Origin: Streptomyces sp. SAT1
GTDB lineage: Bacteria; Actinomycetota; Actinomycetes; Streptomycetales; Streptomycetaceae
NCBI RefSeq assembly: GCF_001654495.1
Contig: NZ_CP015849.1
Span: 2,122,501-2,186,500 of the forward strand
Direction of reading: 5' to 3'
Length of the DNA stretch: 64,000 nucleotides
In this document: one piece after another, positions 18,361 to 26,568 of the stretch
How the letters are laid out: the number at the start of each line of letters is the position of its first letter
How positions within the stretch are numbered: position 1 is the stretch's first letter
Program-made: the position numbers and the translations under genes
Notes under the pieces: generated by a model
What the model was told of the DNA's origin: nothing
What the model saw: only the letters and a program-made list of their open reading frames with translations
Databases searched by the model: none

Positions 18361-18385
18361 GCCACCCGGCGGTGGCGCCGTTTTT
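18361..18385 (+). terminator. intra-operon terminator between acpP and fabF
   Basis: GCCACC-CGGC-GGTGGC (18361-18376) followed after 4 nt by TTTTT (18381-18385) is a short intrinsic terminator, with an unusually clear T-run for this genome. It lies 31 bp after the acpP stop and 30 bp before fabF, so part of the transcripts would end after acpP. Confidence 0.6.
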
Positions 18386-18415
18386 GATCCTCGTTCCGTT
18401 GGAGAAAGAATTCCC

Positions 18416-19696
18416 GTGAGCCCGACCAATCGCACCGTGGTCGTCACCGGTATCGGCGCAACCACACCGCTGGGTGGCGACGCAGCCTCTACCTGGGAGG
18501 GTCTGATCGCCGGCAAGTCCGGGGTCAAGCCCCTCACCCAGGACTGGGCGGCCGAGCAGGCCGTCCGTATCGCGGCTCCGATCGCCGTCGAGCCGACCGA
18601 GATCATTCCGCGTCCGCAGGCTCGCAGGCTGGACCGTTCGGCGCAGTTCGCGCTGATCGCCGCCCAGGAGGCGTGGCAGGACGCCGGTTTCTCCGGCAAG
18701 GCCGGCGAGGACGGCAGCGACGGCGCCGTCGACCCCGACCGGCTCGGTGCGGTCATCGCCTCCGGCATCGGCGGCGTGACGACCCTGCTGGACCAGTACG
18801 ACGTGCTGAAGGAGAAGGGCGTACGCCGCGTCTCCCCGCACACCGTCCCCATGCTGATGCCGAACGGCCCCTCGGCCAACGTCGGCCTGCTCGTGGGCGC
18901 CCGCGCGGGCGTGCACACCCCGGTCTCCGCCTGCGCCTCGGGCGCCGAGGCCATCGGCTACGCCATCGAGATGATCCGTACCGGCCGGGCCGACGTGGTC
19001 GTCGCCGGCGGCACCGAGGCGGCGATCCACCCGCTGCCCATCGCCGCGTTCGGCAACATGATGGCGATGTCCAAGAACAACGAGAACCCCGAGACGGCGT
19101 CGCGCCCCTACGACGTCGCCCGGGACGGCTTCGTCCTCGGCGAGGGCGCGGGCGTGATCGTGCTGGAGTCCGCCGAGCACGCCGCCGCGCGCGGCGCCCG
19201 CGTCTACGCGGAGGCGGTCGGCCAGGGCATCTCCGCCGACAGCCACGACATCGTGCAGCCGGAGCCGGAGGGCCGCGGCATCTCGCACGCCCTGCAGAAC
19301 CTGCTGGACCGCAACGACCTGGACCCGGCCGAGATCGTGCACGTCAACGCGCACGCCACCTCGACGCCCGCCGGTGACATCGCCGAGCTGAAGGCGCTGC
19401 GGAAGGTGTTCGGCGACGACGCCGACCACATGGCGGTCTCCGCGACCAAGTCGATGACCGGTCACCTGCTCGGCGGCGCGGGCGGTGTGGAGTCGGTGGC
19501 GACCGTGCTGGCCCTGTACCACCGCGTGGCGCCGCCGACCATCAACCTCGACGACATCGACCCCGAGGCCGAGGCCAACGCGGACGTGGTCCGCGGCGAG
19601 GCCCGCAAACTGCCGGTCGAGGGCCGGATCGCCGCGCTGAACGACTCGTTCGGCTTCGGCGGGCACAACGTGGTCCTGGCGTTCCGCACGATCTGA
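18416..19696 (+). CDS. fabF: beta-ketoacyl-ACP synthase II
   Basis: Elongation condensing enzyme that adds two carbons from malonyl-ACP. 426 residues. Active-site Cys173 in VSACASGAEAIG, the first His in NAHATSTPAGD, the second in SMTGHLLGGAGG, and the C-terminal GFGGHN loop are all intact. GTG 18416 has GGAG 11 nt upstream. Last gene of the fab cluster, closed by a very strong terminator. Confidence 0.96.
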   Translation: MSPTNRTVVVTGIGATTPLGGDAASTWEGLIAGKSGVKPLTQDWAAEQAVRIAAPIAVEPTEIIPRPQARRLDRSAQFALIAAQEAWQDAGFSGKAGEDGSDGAVDPDRLGAVIASGIGGVTTLLDQYDVLKEKGVRRVSPHTVPMLMPNGPSANVGLLVGARAGVHTPVSACASGAEAIGYAIEMIRTGRADVVVAGGTEAAIHPLPIAAFGNMMAMSKNNENPETASRPYDVARDGFVLGEGAGVIVLESAEHAAARGARVYAEAVGQGISADSHDIVQPEPEGRGISHALQNLLDRNDLDPAEIVHVNAHATSTPAGDIAELKALRKVFGDDADHMAVSATKSMTGHLLGGAGGVESVATVLALYHRVAPPTINLDDIDPEAEANADVVRGEARKLPVEGRIAALNDSFGFGGHNVVLAFRTI

Positions 19697-19721
19697 GGAC
19701 GCCCGGCACCGTCCGAGTGAA

Positions 19722-19763
19722 CGGCTGCGGCCCGGACCCCCGTCGGGGTCCGGGCCGCAGCCG
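19722..19763. terminator. bidirectional terminator after fabF
   Basis: A perfect 19 bp stem (CGGCTGCGGCCCGGACCCC and its complement) with a 4 nt loop (CGTC) lies between the convergent fabF and DUF3145 genes. It should stop transcription from both sides. Confidence 0.9.
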
Positions 19764-19793
19764 TCGCCGTTCGTCCGCGCCCGCCCGCCGGGC

Positions 19794-20288
19794 TCAGACC
19801 ACCTGGTGGAGCCAGCGGACCGGGGCGCCTTCACCCGCGTAGCGGAACGGCTCCAGTTCGTCGTCCCAGGGCTTGCCGAGGAGCTTGGCGATCTCGGCCT
19901 CCAGGTCGGTCTCGCCGCGCTGGGAGCGGGTGAGCGCGGCGCGCAGGCGGTCCTCGGGGATGAGGATGTCGCCGTGGATGCCGGTGACGGCGTGGAAGAT
20001 GCCCAGCTCGGGGGTGCAGCTGTAGCGCTCGCCCTCGGCGCTCGCGCAGGGCTCGGCGGTGACCTCGAAGCGCAGCAGGTGCCAGCCGCGCAGCGCGGAG
20101 GCCAGCTTGGAGGCGGTGCCGGCCTGGCCCTGCCAGGAGAACTCCGAGCGCCAGGTGCCGGGGGCGGCCGGCTGGCGGATCCAGTCCAGGCTGACGCGGG
20201 TGCCGAGCACCCCGGCGACGGCCCACTCGACGTGCGGGCACAGCGCGCGCGGCGCGGAGTGCACGTACAGAACTCCACGTGTCGTCAC
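19794..20288 (-). CDS. DUF3145 family protein
   Basis: 164 residues, starting VTTRGVLYVHSAPRALCPHVEW, which I recognise as the actinobacterial DUF3145 family conserved beside the fab cluster. It has no membrane segment or known catalytic motif and its function is unknown. GTG 20288 is fixed by GGAGGT four bases upstream; the longer in-frame extension has no such site. Convergent with fabF. Confidence 0.85.
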   Translation of the reverse strand: MTTRGVLYVHSAPRALCPHVEWAVAGVLGTRVSLDWIRQPAAPGTWRSEFSWQGQAGTASKLASALRGWHLLRFEVTAEPCASAEGERYSCTPELGIFHAVTGIHGDILIPEDRLRAALTRSQRGETDLEAEIAKLLGKPWDDELEPFRYAGEGAPVRWLHQVV

Positions 20289-20536
20289 CGGGACCTCCGG
20301 GCAGAGCGGGGAAGGGGGCGGGCGGGCGGCAGTGGCGCGGGGCCACACTGAGGGCGAGGCTACCGTGCGACGGGCCGGGGAGTGTGACGTACGGTCGGTC
20401 CCGGGGCCTGGAAACGCCCGCCATTCACCCGGGGGGACGCTTGTACGGGTGTGCGCCGTCACATCGGGTGAGGCTGGGAACCCTCAGGCGTTGTTCTGGA
20501 AGGGACCACCGCACGACGACCGAGGGGAAGACCGGC

Positions 20537-21433
20537 ATGCCCAAGCGAAGTCACCGGCTGCGGGCCGCCCATGCCGTCGTGGCGGCCGCCGTACTGACCG
20601 CGGCGGGCTGCGACGCGGCCGGTGCGGGCGCCTCCGGCGGCCGGGAGGCGGGCACCGCGGCCGGCCGGTCCGCGTCGCCCGCTCCGGTGTGGAACACCCG
20701 TCCGGATTCCATCGCCGCGGTGGGCGACTCCATCACCCGCGGCTTCGACGCGTGCATGGTGCTGACGGACTGTCCGGAGGTCTCCTGGGCGACGGGCAGC
20801 GACGCGGGCGTGGACAGCCTGGCCGTGCGGCTGCTCGGGGTGACCGGGGCGGCGCAGCGCAGCTGGAACCACGCGGTGACCGGTTCCCGGATGGCCGATC
20901 TGCGCGCACAGATGGAGCGGGCGGTGCTGCACCGGCCGGAGCTGGTGACGGTGATGGCCGGGGCGAACGACGCGTGCCGGGACTCCACCGGCCAGATGAC
21001 GCCGGTGGCGGACTTCCGCCGCCAGTTCCAGTCCGCCATGACCGCCCTGCGGCAGGCGCTGCCGAAGACGGAGGTGTACGTCTCCAGCGTGCCGAACCTG
21101 AAGCGGCTGTGGTCGCAGGGCCGGACCAACGCGCTGGGCAAGCAGGTCTGGAAGCTGGGCATCTGCCCGTCGATGCTCGGCGACGCGGACGCGCTGGACG
21201 CGGCGGCCACCCAGCGGCGGGACACGGTGCAGGCCCGGGTGGTGGAGTACAACAAGGTGCTGGCCGAGGTGTGCGCGAAGGACCGCCGCTGCCGCTTCGA
21301 CGACAACGCGGTCTTCGACTATCAGTTCGGCACCAAGCAGTTGAGCCACTGGGACTGGTTCCACCCCAGCCGCAACGGCCAGGCCAGGCTGGCGGAGATC
21401 GCCTACCGCACTGTCACGGCCACAGATCCGTGA
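20537..21433 (+). CDS. SGNH/GDSL hydrolase lipoprotein
   Basis: 298 residues. The signal sequence ends in the lipobox LTAAGC (Cys about residue 26), so the protein should be lipid-anchored outside the membrane. SGNH blocks are present: block I GDSITRGFDAC (about residue 66), the Gly block near NHAVTGSRM, block III AGANDACRD, and block V DWFHPSRNGQ with the catalytic Asp and His. Likely an esterase/lipase or an acyl-hydrolase on surface glycans. GAGGGGAAG precedes the ATG. Confidence 0.88.
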   Translation: MPKRSHRLRAAHAVVAAAVLTAAGCDAAGAGASGGREAGTAAGRSASPAPVWNTRPDSIAAVGDSITRGFDACMVLTDCPEVSWATGSDAGVDSLAVRLLGVTGAAQRSWNHAVTGSRMADLRAQMERAVLHRPELVTVMAGANDACRDSTGQMTPVADFRRQFQSAMTALRQALPKTEVYVSSVPNLKRLWSQGRTNALGKQVWKLGICPSMLGDADALDAAATQRRDTVQARVVEYNKVLAEVCAKDRRCRFDDNAVFDYQFGTKQLSHWDWFHPSRNGQARLAEIAYRTVTATDP

Positions 21434-21447
21434 CCTAGGGTTCCCCC

Positions 21448-22431
21448 ATGAACGAACTTTTCAGCACACTTTCCGACGGCACGCCGGTGCACCGCTGGAC
21501 GCTGGAGCGGGCCGGGGTGCGGGTACGGGTGCTGTCCTACGGCGGGATCGTGCAGTCGGTCGAGGTCCCGGACCGGGACGGGCGTACCGCGGACGTGGTG
21601 CTGGGCTTCCCCTCGGTGGACGGCTACCTCGCCCATCCGGAGCCGTATCTCGGCGCGCTGATCGGCCGGTACGCCAACCGGATCGAGGGCGGCCGCTTCG
21701 CCCTGGACGGGCGGACGTACACGGTCACGCCGAACGAGGGGGCCAACACGCTGCACGGCGGCGCGCGCGGCTTCGACAAGCGGGTGTGGGACGCGGAGCC
21801 GGTCGAGCACGGCGTACGCCTGTCCCGGGTCAGCCCGGACGGCGAGGAGGGCTTCCCGGGGCGGCTGGAGACCGCGGTCACCTGCACGCTGGACGCGTCG
21901 GGCGCCCTGCATCTGGCCTACGAGGCCGTCACGGACGCGCCGACCGTCGTCAACCCGACCAACCACACCTACTGGAACCTGGCCGGGGCCGCCTCCGGGA
22001 CGCCCGCGACCGGGCACACGCTGCGCCTGGCCGCCTCCCGGTACACCCCGGTCGACGCGCGGCTGATCCCGGCGGGCGACGCGGCGGACGTCACCGGCTC
22101 CCGCTTCGACTTCCGTGAGCCGCGCCCGGCGGGCCCCGGCTACGACCACAACTTCGTCCTGGACAAGGGCGTCACCGCGAGCCCCGAGGAGGCCGCCGAG
22201 CTGTACGACCCGGAGTCCGGGCGGGTGCTGACGGTGGCCACCACCGAGCCGGGACTCCAGGTCTACACCGCCGACCACCTGGCCGCGGGACCGTTCGCGT
22301 CCGGCGCCGGGATCGCCCTGGAGACCCAGCACTTCCCCGACTCCCCCAACCGCCCCGGCTTCCCGAGCACCGTGCTGCGCCCGGGTGAGGTGTTCCGCTC
22401 GGAGACGGTGTACGGCTTCTCGGTGCGCTGA
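21448..22431 (+). CDS. galM: aldose 1-epimerase
   Basis: 327 residues. Interconverts alpha and beta anomers of galactose/glucose. Conserved GalM segments: LGALIGRYANRI with the substrate Arg, NTLHGGARGFDKRVW with the first catalytic His, NPTNHTYWNL with the second His, and the C-terminal ALETQHFPDSPN with the catalytic Glu. ATG 21448 is 6 nt after TAGGGT (21436-21441), so leaderless; it begins 14 bp after the lipoprotein stop. A three-copy tandem repeat runs across its stop codon. Confidence 0.92.
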   Translation: MNELFSTLSDGTPVHRWTLERAGVRVRVLSYGGIVQSVEVPDRDGRTADVVLGFPSVDGYLAHPEPYLGALIGRYANRIEGGRFALDGRTYTVTPNEGANTLHGGARGFDKRVWDAEPVEHGVRLSRVSPDGEEGFPGRLETAVTCTLDASGALHLAYEAVTDAPTVVNPTNHTYWNLAGAASGTPATGHTLRLAASRYTPVDARLIPAGDAADVTGSRFDFREPRPAGPGYDHNFVLDKGVTASPEEAAELYDPESGRVLTVATTEPGLQVYTADHLAAGPFASGAGIALETQHFPDSPNRPGFPSTVLRPGEVFRSETVYGFSVR

Positions 22432-22489
22432 TCCCCGGTGGGCGGGTGCGCTGATCCCGGTGGGCCGGTGCGCTGCTCCCCGGTGGGCC
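22422..22489 (+). repeat. three-copy 22-23 bp tandem repeat over the galM stop
   Basis: Three copies of a unit like GGTGCGCTGATCCCCGGTGG start at 22422, 22445 and 22467. The first copy contains the galM stop codon; the others repeat the 3' end of the gene in non-coding DNA. The rest of the 281 bp gap up to the RidA gene is GC-rich with no gene or clear terminator that I can see. Confidence 0.7.
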
Positions 22490-22712
22490 GGCCGGGCGGG
22501 CCGCCGTGCGTCCGGGCGCGAGGCCACGGGCGTCGGCCCCGGTCCACGGGCCCCGGTCCAGGGGTCAGGTCCCGGGCCGGGGCGGTACGCGGGGGAACCC
22601 GTCCCGGACCCGACCCTAGTCGCGCCGGCCCCCGCGCCGTCCGGCGCCCCGGCGCCCGGCCGCAACCTCGTACGAACCCTTCACATCTACGAAGCCTCCA
22701 CATCCACGCCGG

Positions 22713-23102
22713 TCACGCGCGGCCGGGCACGGCCGCCACGACCTCCACCTCGATCAGCGCCTCGGGCCGGAACAGCCGGGGCACCTCGACGGTCATGCTG
22801 GTGGGCGGGGTCCCGGTGAGGTGGCGCCCGCGCACGGCGGCGTACTCGGCGATGCCGCCGATGTCGGTCAGATAGGTGCGGATGCTGATGACGTCCGCCA
22901 GGCCCGCGCCGTGCGGCTCCAGCAGCGCGGCGAGGGTCTCGAAGATCCCCTGGCTCTGCTCGGCGAGCGTGGCGCCCTCGGCGATCTGGCCGGAGACGAA
23001 CAGCAGGGCGCCGCCGTCGGCCTGTTCGACCCGGGCGACCTGGGAGTAGTAGGGGCTCAGCGGCTGCGGGGCGCCGGCGGGGCTGCCCAGGGTGATCTGC
23101 AC
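22713..23102 (-). CDS. RidA family protein (reactive imine deaminase-like)
   Basis: 129 residues, one YjgF/YER057c/UK114 domain. Conserved landmarks are SPYYSQVARV, LLFVSGQIA and the C-terminal FRPEALIEVEVVAAVP. The Arg of the RidA active site (usually in an RxxxxxD/N context) may be R75 in ISIRTYL, so imine deaminase activity is plausible but not assured. Downstream of, and 11 bp from, the beta-hydroxyacid dehydrogenase in the same direction, so co-transcribed. Confidence 0.85.
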   Translation of the reverse strand: MQITLGSPAGAPQPLSPYYSQVARVEQADGGALLFVSGQIAEGATLAEQSQGIFETLAALLEPHGAGLADVISIRTYLTDIGGIAEYAAVRGRHLTGTPPTSMTVEVPRLFRPEALIEVEVVAAVPGRA

Positions 23103-23113
23103 GGTGGTGCTCC

Positions 23114-23944
23114 TCAGGCGGGGATGCGGGTACGGATCCGGGCGGCGGCCCGGGAGAGGTCGGCGGCGGCGAGGGCGGGATCGTCCTCGGCGGCCCGCCG
23201 GTAGCCGTCCGACGCCGCCCGGACGACGGGGAGTTCGGCGCGGGCGGTGGCGAGCGCCAGGTCCTTGACGGCCAGGGCGGTGGTGAAACGGGCGTCGGCG
23301 GAGAAGGCGCGGGCGACGGCTCCGCCGAGCGGTCCCGCGGCCAGCGCGCGCCGGGCGGTGTCCTCGTCGAGGCCGAGGGCGTCGGCGAGCCGCAGCACCT
23401 CGGCGACCAGCGCGACACCGCCGATCGCGGCGGTGTTGAGGACGAGTTTCAGCGCGGCGCCCGTGCCACAGGGGCCGGTGCGGGTGACGGTGCCGAGGTG
23501 CGACAGGACGCGTTCGACGCCGGTGCTGTCGCCGCCCGCGAGGATGCCGAGACGGCCCTCGGCCGCCCGGTCGGTGCTGCCCATGACCGGGGCGTCCACG
23601 AGGCGGGCCCGGCCGTCCAGACGGGCCGCGAGCGCGTGCACCGCGTCCGGTCCGACCGTCGACATCTCCACCCAGTGCGCACCGGCGGGCAGCGCGGGCA
23701 GCACCGCGTCGGCGACCTCGGCGAGCGCGTCCGGACCGGTGAGCATCGTGATCACCACATCGGCGTCCCGGACCGCGTCGGCGGGCCCCCCGGCGGCGCG
23801 GGCACCCTCGGCGGCCAGCGGGGCCGCCCTGGCCGCCGTGCGGTTCCAGACGGTCAACGGGTGCCCGGCCGCCAGGAGCCGGCGGGCCATGGGCGTGCCC
23901 ATGCTGCCGAGCCCCAGGAAGGCGATCTTCTCGTTCTGCTCCAT
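23114..23944 (-). CDS. NAD(P)-dependent beta-hydroxyacid dehydrogenase (HIBADH family)
   Basis: 276 residues. N-terminal Rossmann motif GLGSMGTPMARRL (about residues 10-22), the substrate loop DAPVMGSTDRAAEGRLGILAGG (DAPVSGG-like, about residues 120-140) and the catalytic Lys in GAALKLVLNT (about residue 170). Resembles 3-hydroxyisobutyrate dehydrogenase and imine reductase relatives; the substrate is not readable. ATG 23944 is 7 nt after TAGCGT (23952-23957), so leaderless. First gene of a two-gene unit with RidA, divergent from a LysR regulator. Confidence 0.87.
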   Translation of the reverse strand: MEQNEKIAFLGLGSMGTPMARRLLAAGHPLTVWNRTAARAAPLAAEGARAAGGPADAVRDADVVITMLTGPDALAEVADAVLPALPAGAHWVEMSTVGPDAVHALAARLDGRARLVDAPVMGSTDRAAEGRLGILAGGDSTGVERVLSHLGTVTRTGPCGTGAALKLVLNTAAIGGVALVAEVLRLADALGLDEDTARRALAAGPLGGAVARAFSADARFTTALAVKDLALATARAELPVVRAASDGYRRAAEDDPALAAADLSRAAARIRTRIPA

Positions 23945-24002
23945 GGCGCCGACGCTAGGGCTGCCCAAGGGATGCGACAAGCGAATGTCTAGCATGGCTG
24001 CC

Positions 24003-25016
24003 ATGCCGAACCCGCATGATTCCGCCGCCCCCGACCCCGACCCCGGACCGGGCCGAGAGGGTGCCGTCCCCGATCTGTCCACGCTCTGGCTGCGGGTGTT
24101 CCTGGAGGTGGCCCGGCACGGCTCGTTCACGGTGGCGGCGCGGGACCTGGGCTGGACCCAGTCGGCGGTGTCCCGGCAGATCTCCGCGCTGGAGTCGGCC
24201 CTCGGCGGCGGACCGCTGTTCGACCGGCTGCCGCGCGGGGTGCGGCTCACCGAGGCGGGACAGGTGCTCGTGCCGCGTGCGCGGGCCGTCGCCGAGTCGC
24301 TGCGCGGCGCCGTGCGCGAGCTGACGGCGCTGCGCGAAGTGACGGGCGGGCGGCTGCGGTTCGGCGCGTTCGCCTCGGCCGACGTGGCGCTGGTGCCGTG
24401 GGCGCTGGCCGCCTTCCGGGCCCGCCATCCCGGTGTGCGGGTCTCCCGCGAGGAGGGTCTGACCCCCGGCCTGCTGGACCGGCTGAGCGCCGGGCACCTG
24501 GACCTGGCGGTGGTCTCGACGACCGGTTCCGCCCCGCTGGAGGCGTACACGCTGCACCATCTGCTCGACGAGCCGCTGTACGTCGCCGTACCGGCCGGGC
24601 ATCCGCTGGCGGGGCGCCCGGGACCGGTGCGGCTGCGCCGCTTCGCCGACGCCGACTGGGTGTCGGGCGGCCCGCGCCCGGAGGGCACCCTGCTCGACGC
24701 GGCGCTGCGCGCGGGGTTCCGCCCCCGGGTGGCCCATGTCGTCGCCGAGTGGACCGCCAAGCAGGGCTATGTGGCGGCCGGTCTGGGCGTGGCCCTGGTC
24801 CCGGCCCTCGCCGCCGCCTCCGTACGCCCGGACGTCGCCCTGCTCCCGCTGTGCGCGCAGGACACCCCCGCCAGGGCGGTCTACGCCGCGACCGCCCCCG
24901 GCCACTCGCTGTCCCCTGCCGCCCGCGCCTTCCTGGGGACCCTGCGGGAGGCGGCCGCGACGGTACTGGAGGCGCCGGGGGCGGCCGGGGTCGGAACCGG
25001 CGGCGCGGGGGCCTAG
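24003..25016 (+). CDS. LysR family transcriptional regulator
   Basis: 337 residues. N-terminal LysR helix-turn-helix: TLWLRVFLEVARHGSFTVAARDLGWTQSAVSRQISALE (about residues 22-60), then a periplasmic-binding-like effector domain. ATG 24003 is chosen because TAGCAT (23990-23995) ends 7 nt upstream, matching the other leaderless starts; ATG 23994 overlaps that box. Divergent from the dehydrogenase-RidA pair, which it most likely controls. Effector unknown. Confidence 0.87.
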   Translation: MPNPHDSAAPDPDPGPGREGAVPDLSTLWLRVFLEVARHGSFTVAARDLGWTQSAVSRQISALESALGGGPLFDRLPRGVRLTEAGQVLVPRARAVAESLRGAVRELTALREVTGGRLRFGAFASADVALVPWALAAFRARHPGVRVSREEGLTPGLLDRLSAGHLDLAVVSTTGSAPLEAYTLHHLLDEPLYVAVPAGHPLAGRPGPVRLRRFADADWVSGGPRPEGTLLDAALRAGFRPRVAHVVAEWTAKQGYVAAGLGVALVPALAAASVRPDVALLPLCAQDTPARAVYAATAPGHSLSPAARAFLGTLREAAATVLEAPGAAGVGTGGAGA

Positions 25017-25053
25017 GCGACGGCCGGTACGCGGGTGAGGCGCCGGGACCGGG

Positions 25054-25950
25054 TCAGGGGCGGGGGTGGCTGCGGGCGCCCGGGGCCGGTCCGGAGTCCG
25101 GGGTGCCGGTGGTGTGACCGTGGGCGGGGGCGGGGCGGCCGTCCGCGGGGGCGCCGTCGTCGCCGGTGTCGGTGTCGGTGTCGTCGGTGCTCCCGTTCGG
25201 CTCCGTCTCCTCCCCCAGGAGGTCGCGGGCGAGCAGGGTCGCGCCGGCGACCGCTCCCGGCATCAGGAAGACGGCGACGAAGGGGACGAGGAAGGCGAGG
25301 CCGAGCGGGGTGCCGAAGCCCCAGACGAGGGCCTTGCGGGAGCGCAGGAGCCTGAGCCGGGCGCGGAGTTCGACGTCCCGGCGCTGGAGGGCGACGGCGG
25401 CCAGTTCCTCGGTGAGGAAGAAGCCGGTGACGAAGAAGCCGATCACCGGGACCACCGTCTGCCCGACGAACGGCAGGAAGCCCAGGGCGAAGAGCAGCAC
25501 GGCCCACAGCGCCGCCCGGACCAGGACCCGCAGGCTGTCGCGGGCCGAGAGCCACAGCTCGCGCCAGAGCGGCAGGCCGGACCCGGGCGCCGTGCCGTCC
25601 GGTGAGACGTCCCGGTCGACCTGCTCGGAGAGGCTGTCGTAGAAGGGCTGGCCGATGAGCAGGGTGACGGCGGTGAAGGTGACGACGGCCAGCAGCAGGC
25701 CGAGGGCGAACAGCACGGCCGTCAGGAAGCCGCGGAAGAGCCCGAGCCAGGGGCTGGGCCAGCCGTCGGCGAAGGGCGTGGCCCAGCCGACCGCGTCCGC
25801 GCCCCACAGGGCGAGCGCGGTGAGCGCGGCGGCGTACAGGACGAGGGTGATCAGGCCGGGGAGCAGGCCGAAGCCGTACGACCGCCCGTGCCGGGCCACC
25901 CACCGCTGGCCCTTCAGGAGATACCCGAAGCCCACCCCAAGATCACGCAT
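25054..25950 (-). CDS. EI24 domain membrane protein
   Basis: 298 residues. Four or more hydrophobic helices (FGLLPGLITLVLYAAALTALAL, FLTAVLFALGLLLAVVTFTAVTLLIG, VLLFALGFLPFVGQTVVPVIGFFVTGFF, LGLAFLVPFVAVFLMPGAVAGATLL) match the EI24/CysZ-like fold, with the conserved QPFYDSLSEQVD after the second helix. The C-terminal 50 residues are a disordered Asp/Pro/Gly tail. Function unknown; the CysZ relation hints at transport. ATG 25950 is 6 nt after TACAGT (25957-25962). Confidence 0.82.
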   Translation of the reverse strand: MRDLGVGFGYLLKGQRWVARHGRSYGFGLLPGLITLVLYAAALTALALWGADAVGWATPFADGWPSPWLGLFRGFLTAVLFALGLLLAVVTFTAVTLLIGQPFYDSLSEQVDRDVSPDGTAPGSGLPLWRELWLSARDSLRVLVRAALWAVLLFALGFLPFVGQTVVPVIGFFVTGFFLTEELAAVALQRRDVELRARLRLLRSRKALVWGFGTPLGLAFLVPFVAVFLMPGAVAGATLLARDLLGEETEPNGSTDDTDTDTGDDGAPADGRPAPAHGHTTGTPDSGPAPGARSHPRP

Positions 25951-26028
25951 GCGCACACTGTAGCGACGGCGGCGGCCGCACCCCACGTCCAGAGGTACGA
26001 CCGCCGCCGCCCTGGGCAACGAGCCGGT

Positions 26029-26448
26029 TCAGGCCAGCGTCACGGTCACGTCGCCGCGGGTGGCCTTCGAGTACGGGCACACCTGGTGCGCCTTCTCCAC
26101 CAGGCTCTTCGCGGTGGCCGCGTCGACGTTCGGGATCGCGGCCGAGATCTCGACGATGATCCCGAAGCCGTCGTCGTTCTTGCCGATGCCGACCTTCGCG
26201 GTGACGGTCGAACCGGAGATGTCGGCGCCCTCCTGGCGGGCGACGACACCGAGGGCGCCCTGGAAGCAGGCGCTGTACCCGGCGGCGAACAGCTGCTCGG
26301 GGTTGGTGCCGGCGCCGCTGCCGCCCATCTCCTCGGGCGGGTTGACGACGACGTCGAGCCTGCCGTCGTCGGTGGCGACCCGGCCGTCGCGTCCGCCCTC
26401 GGCGGTGGCGACGGCGGTGTACAGGACGTCGGACTGCTGGATGGCCAT
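26029..26448 (-). CDS. ohr: organic hydroperoxide resistance protein
   Basis: 139 residues, an OsmC/Ohr-fold thiol peroxidase that reduces organic peroxides with lipoyl or dihydrolipoamide reductant. The peroxidatic Cys is in GYSACFQGAL and the resolving Cys in HQVCPYSKATRG, with the conserved TNPEQLFAAGYSACF block. ATG 26448 has GGAGGA 9-10 nt upstream. No OhrR gene is directly attached; the MarR regulator at 27719 is the nearest candidate, but it lacks the reactive Cys expected of OhrR near its N-terminus. Confidence 0.92.
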   Translation of the reverse strand: MAIQQSDVLYTAVATAEGGRDGRVATDDGRLDVVVNPPEEMGGSGAGTNPEQLFAAGYSACFQGALGVVARQEGADISGSTVTAKVGIGKNDDGFGIIVEISAAIPNVDAATAKSLVEKAHQVCPYSKATRGDVTVTLA

Positions 26449-26568
26449 GGCTGCGTTCCTCCTCGGTCCGCGGCGACTCGCGCCCACGATCGCCCACGGT
26501 TTCGGAAAGAAGTTACCGCATGTCGGAAACCCAGGGAATGCCGGCCGGACGCGGGCCGCCCGCGGGGT

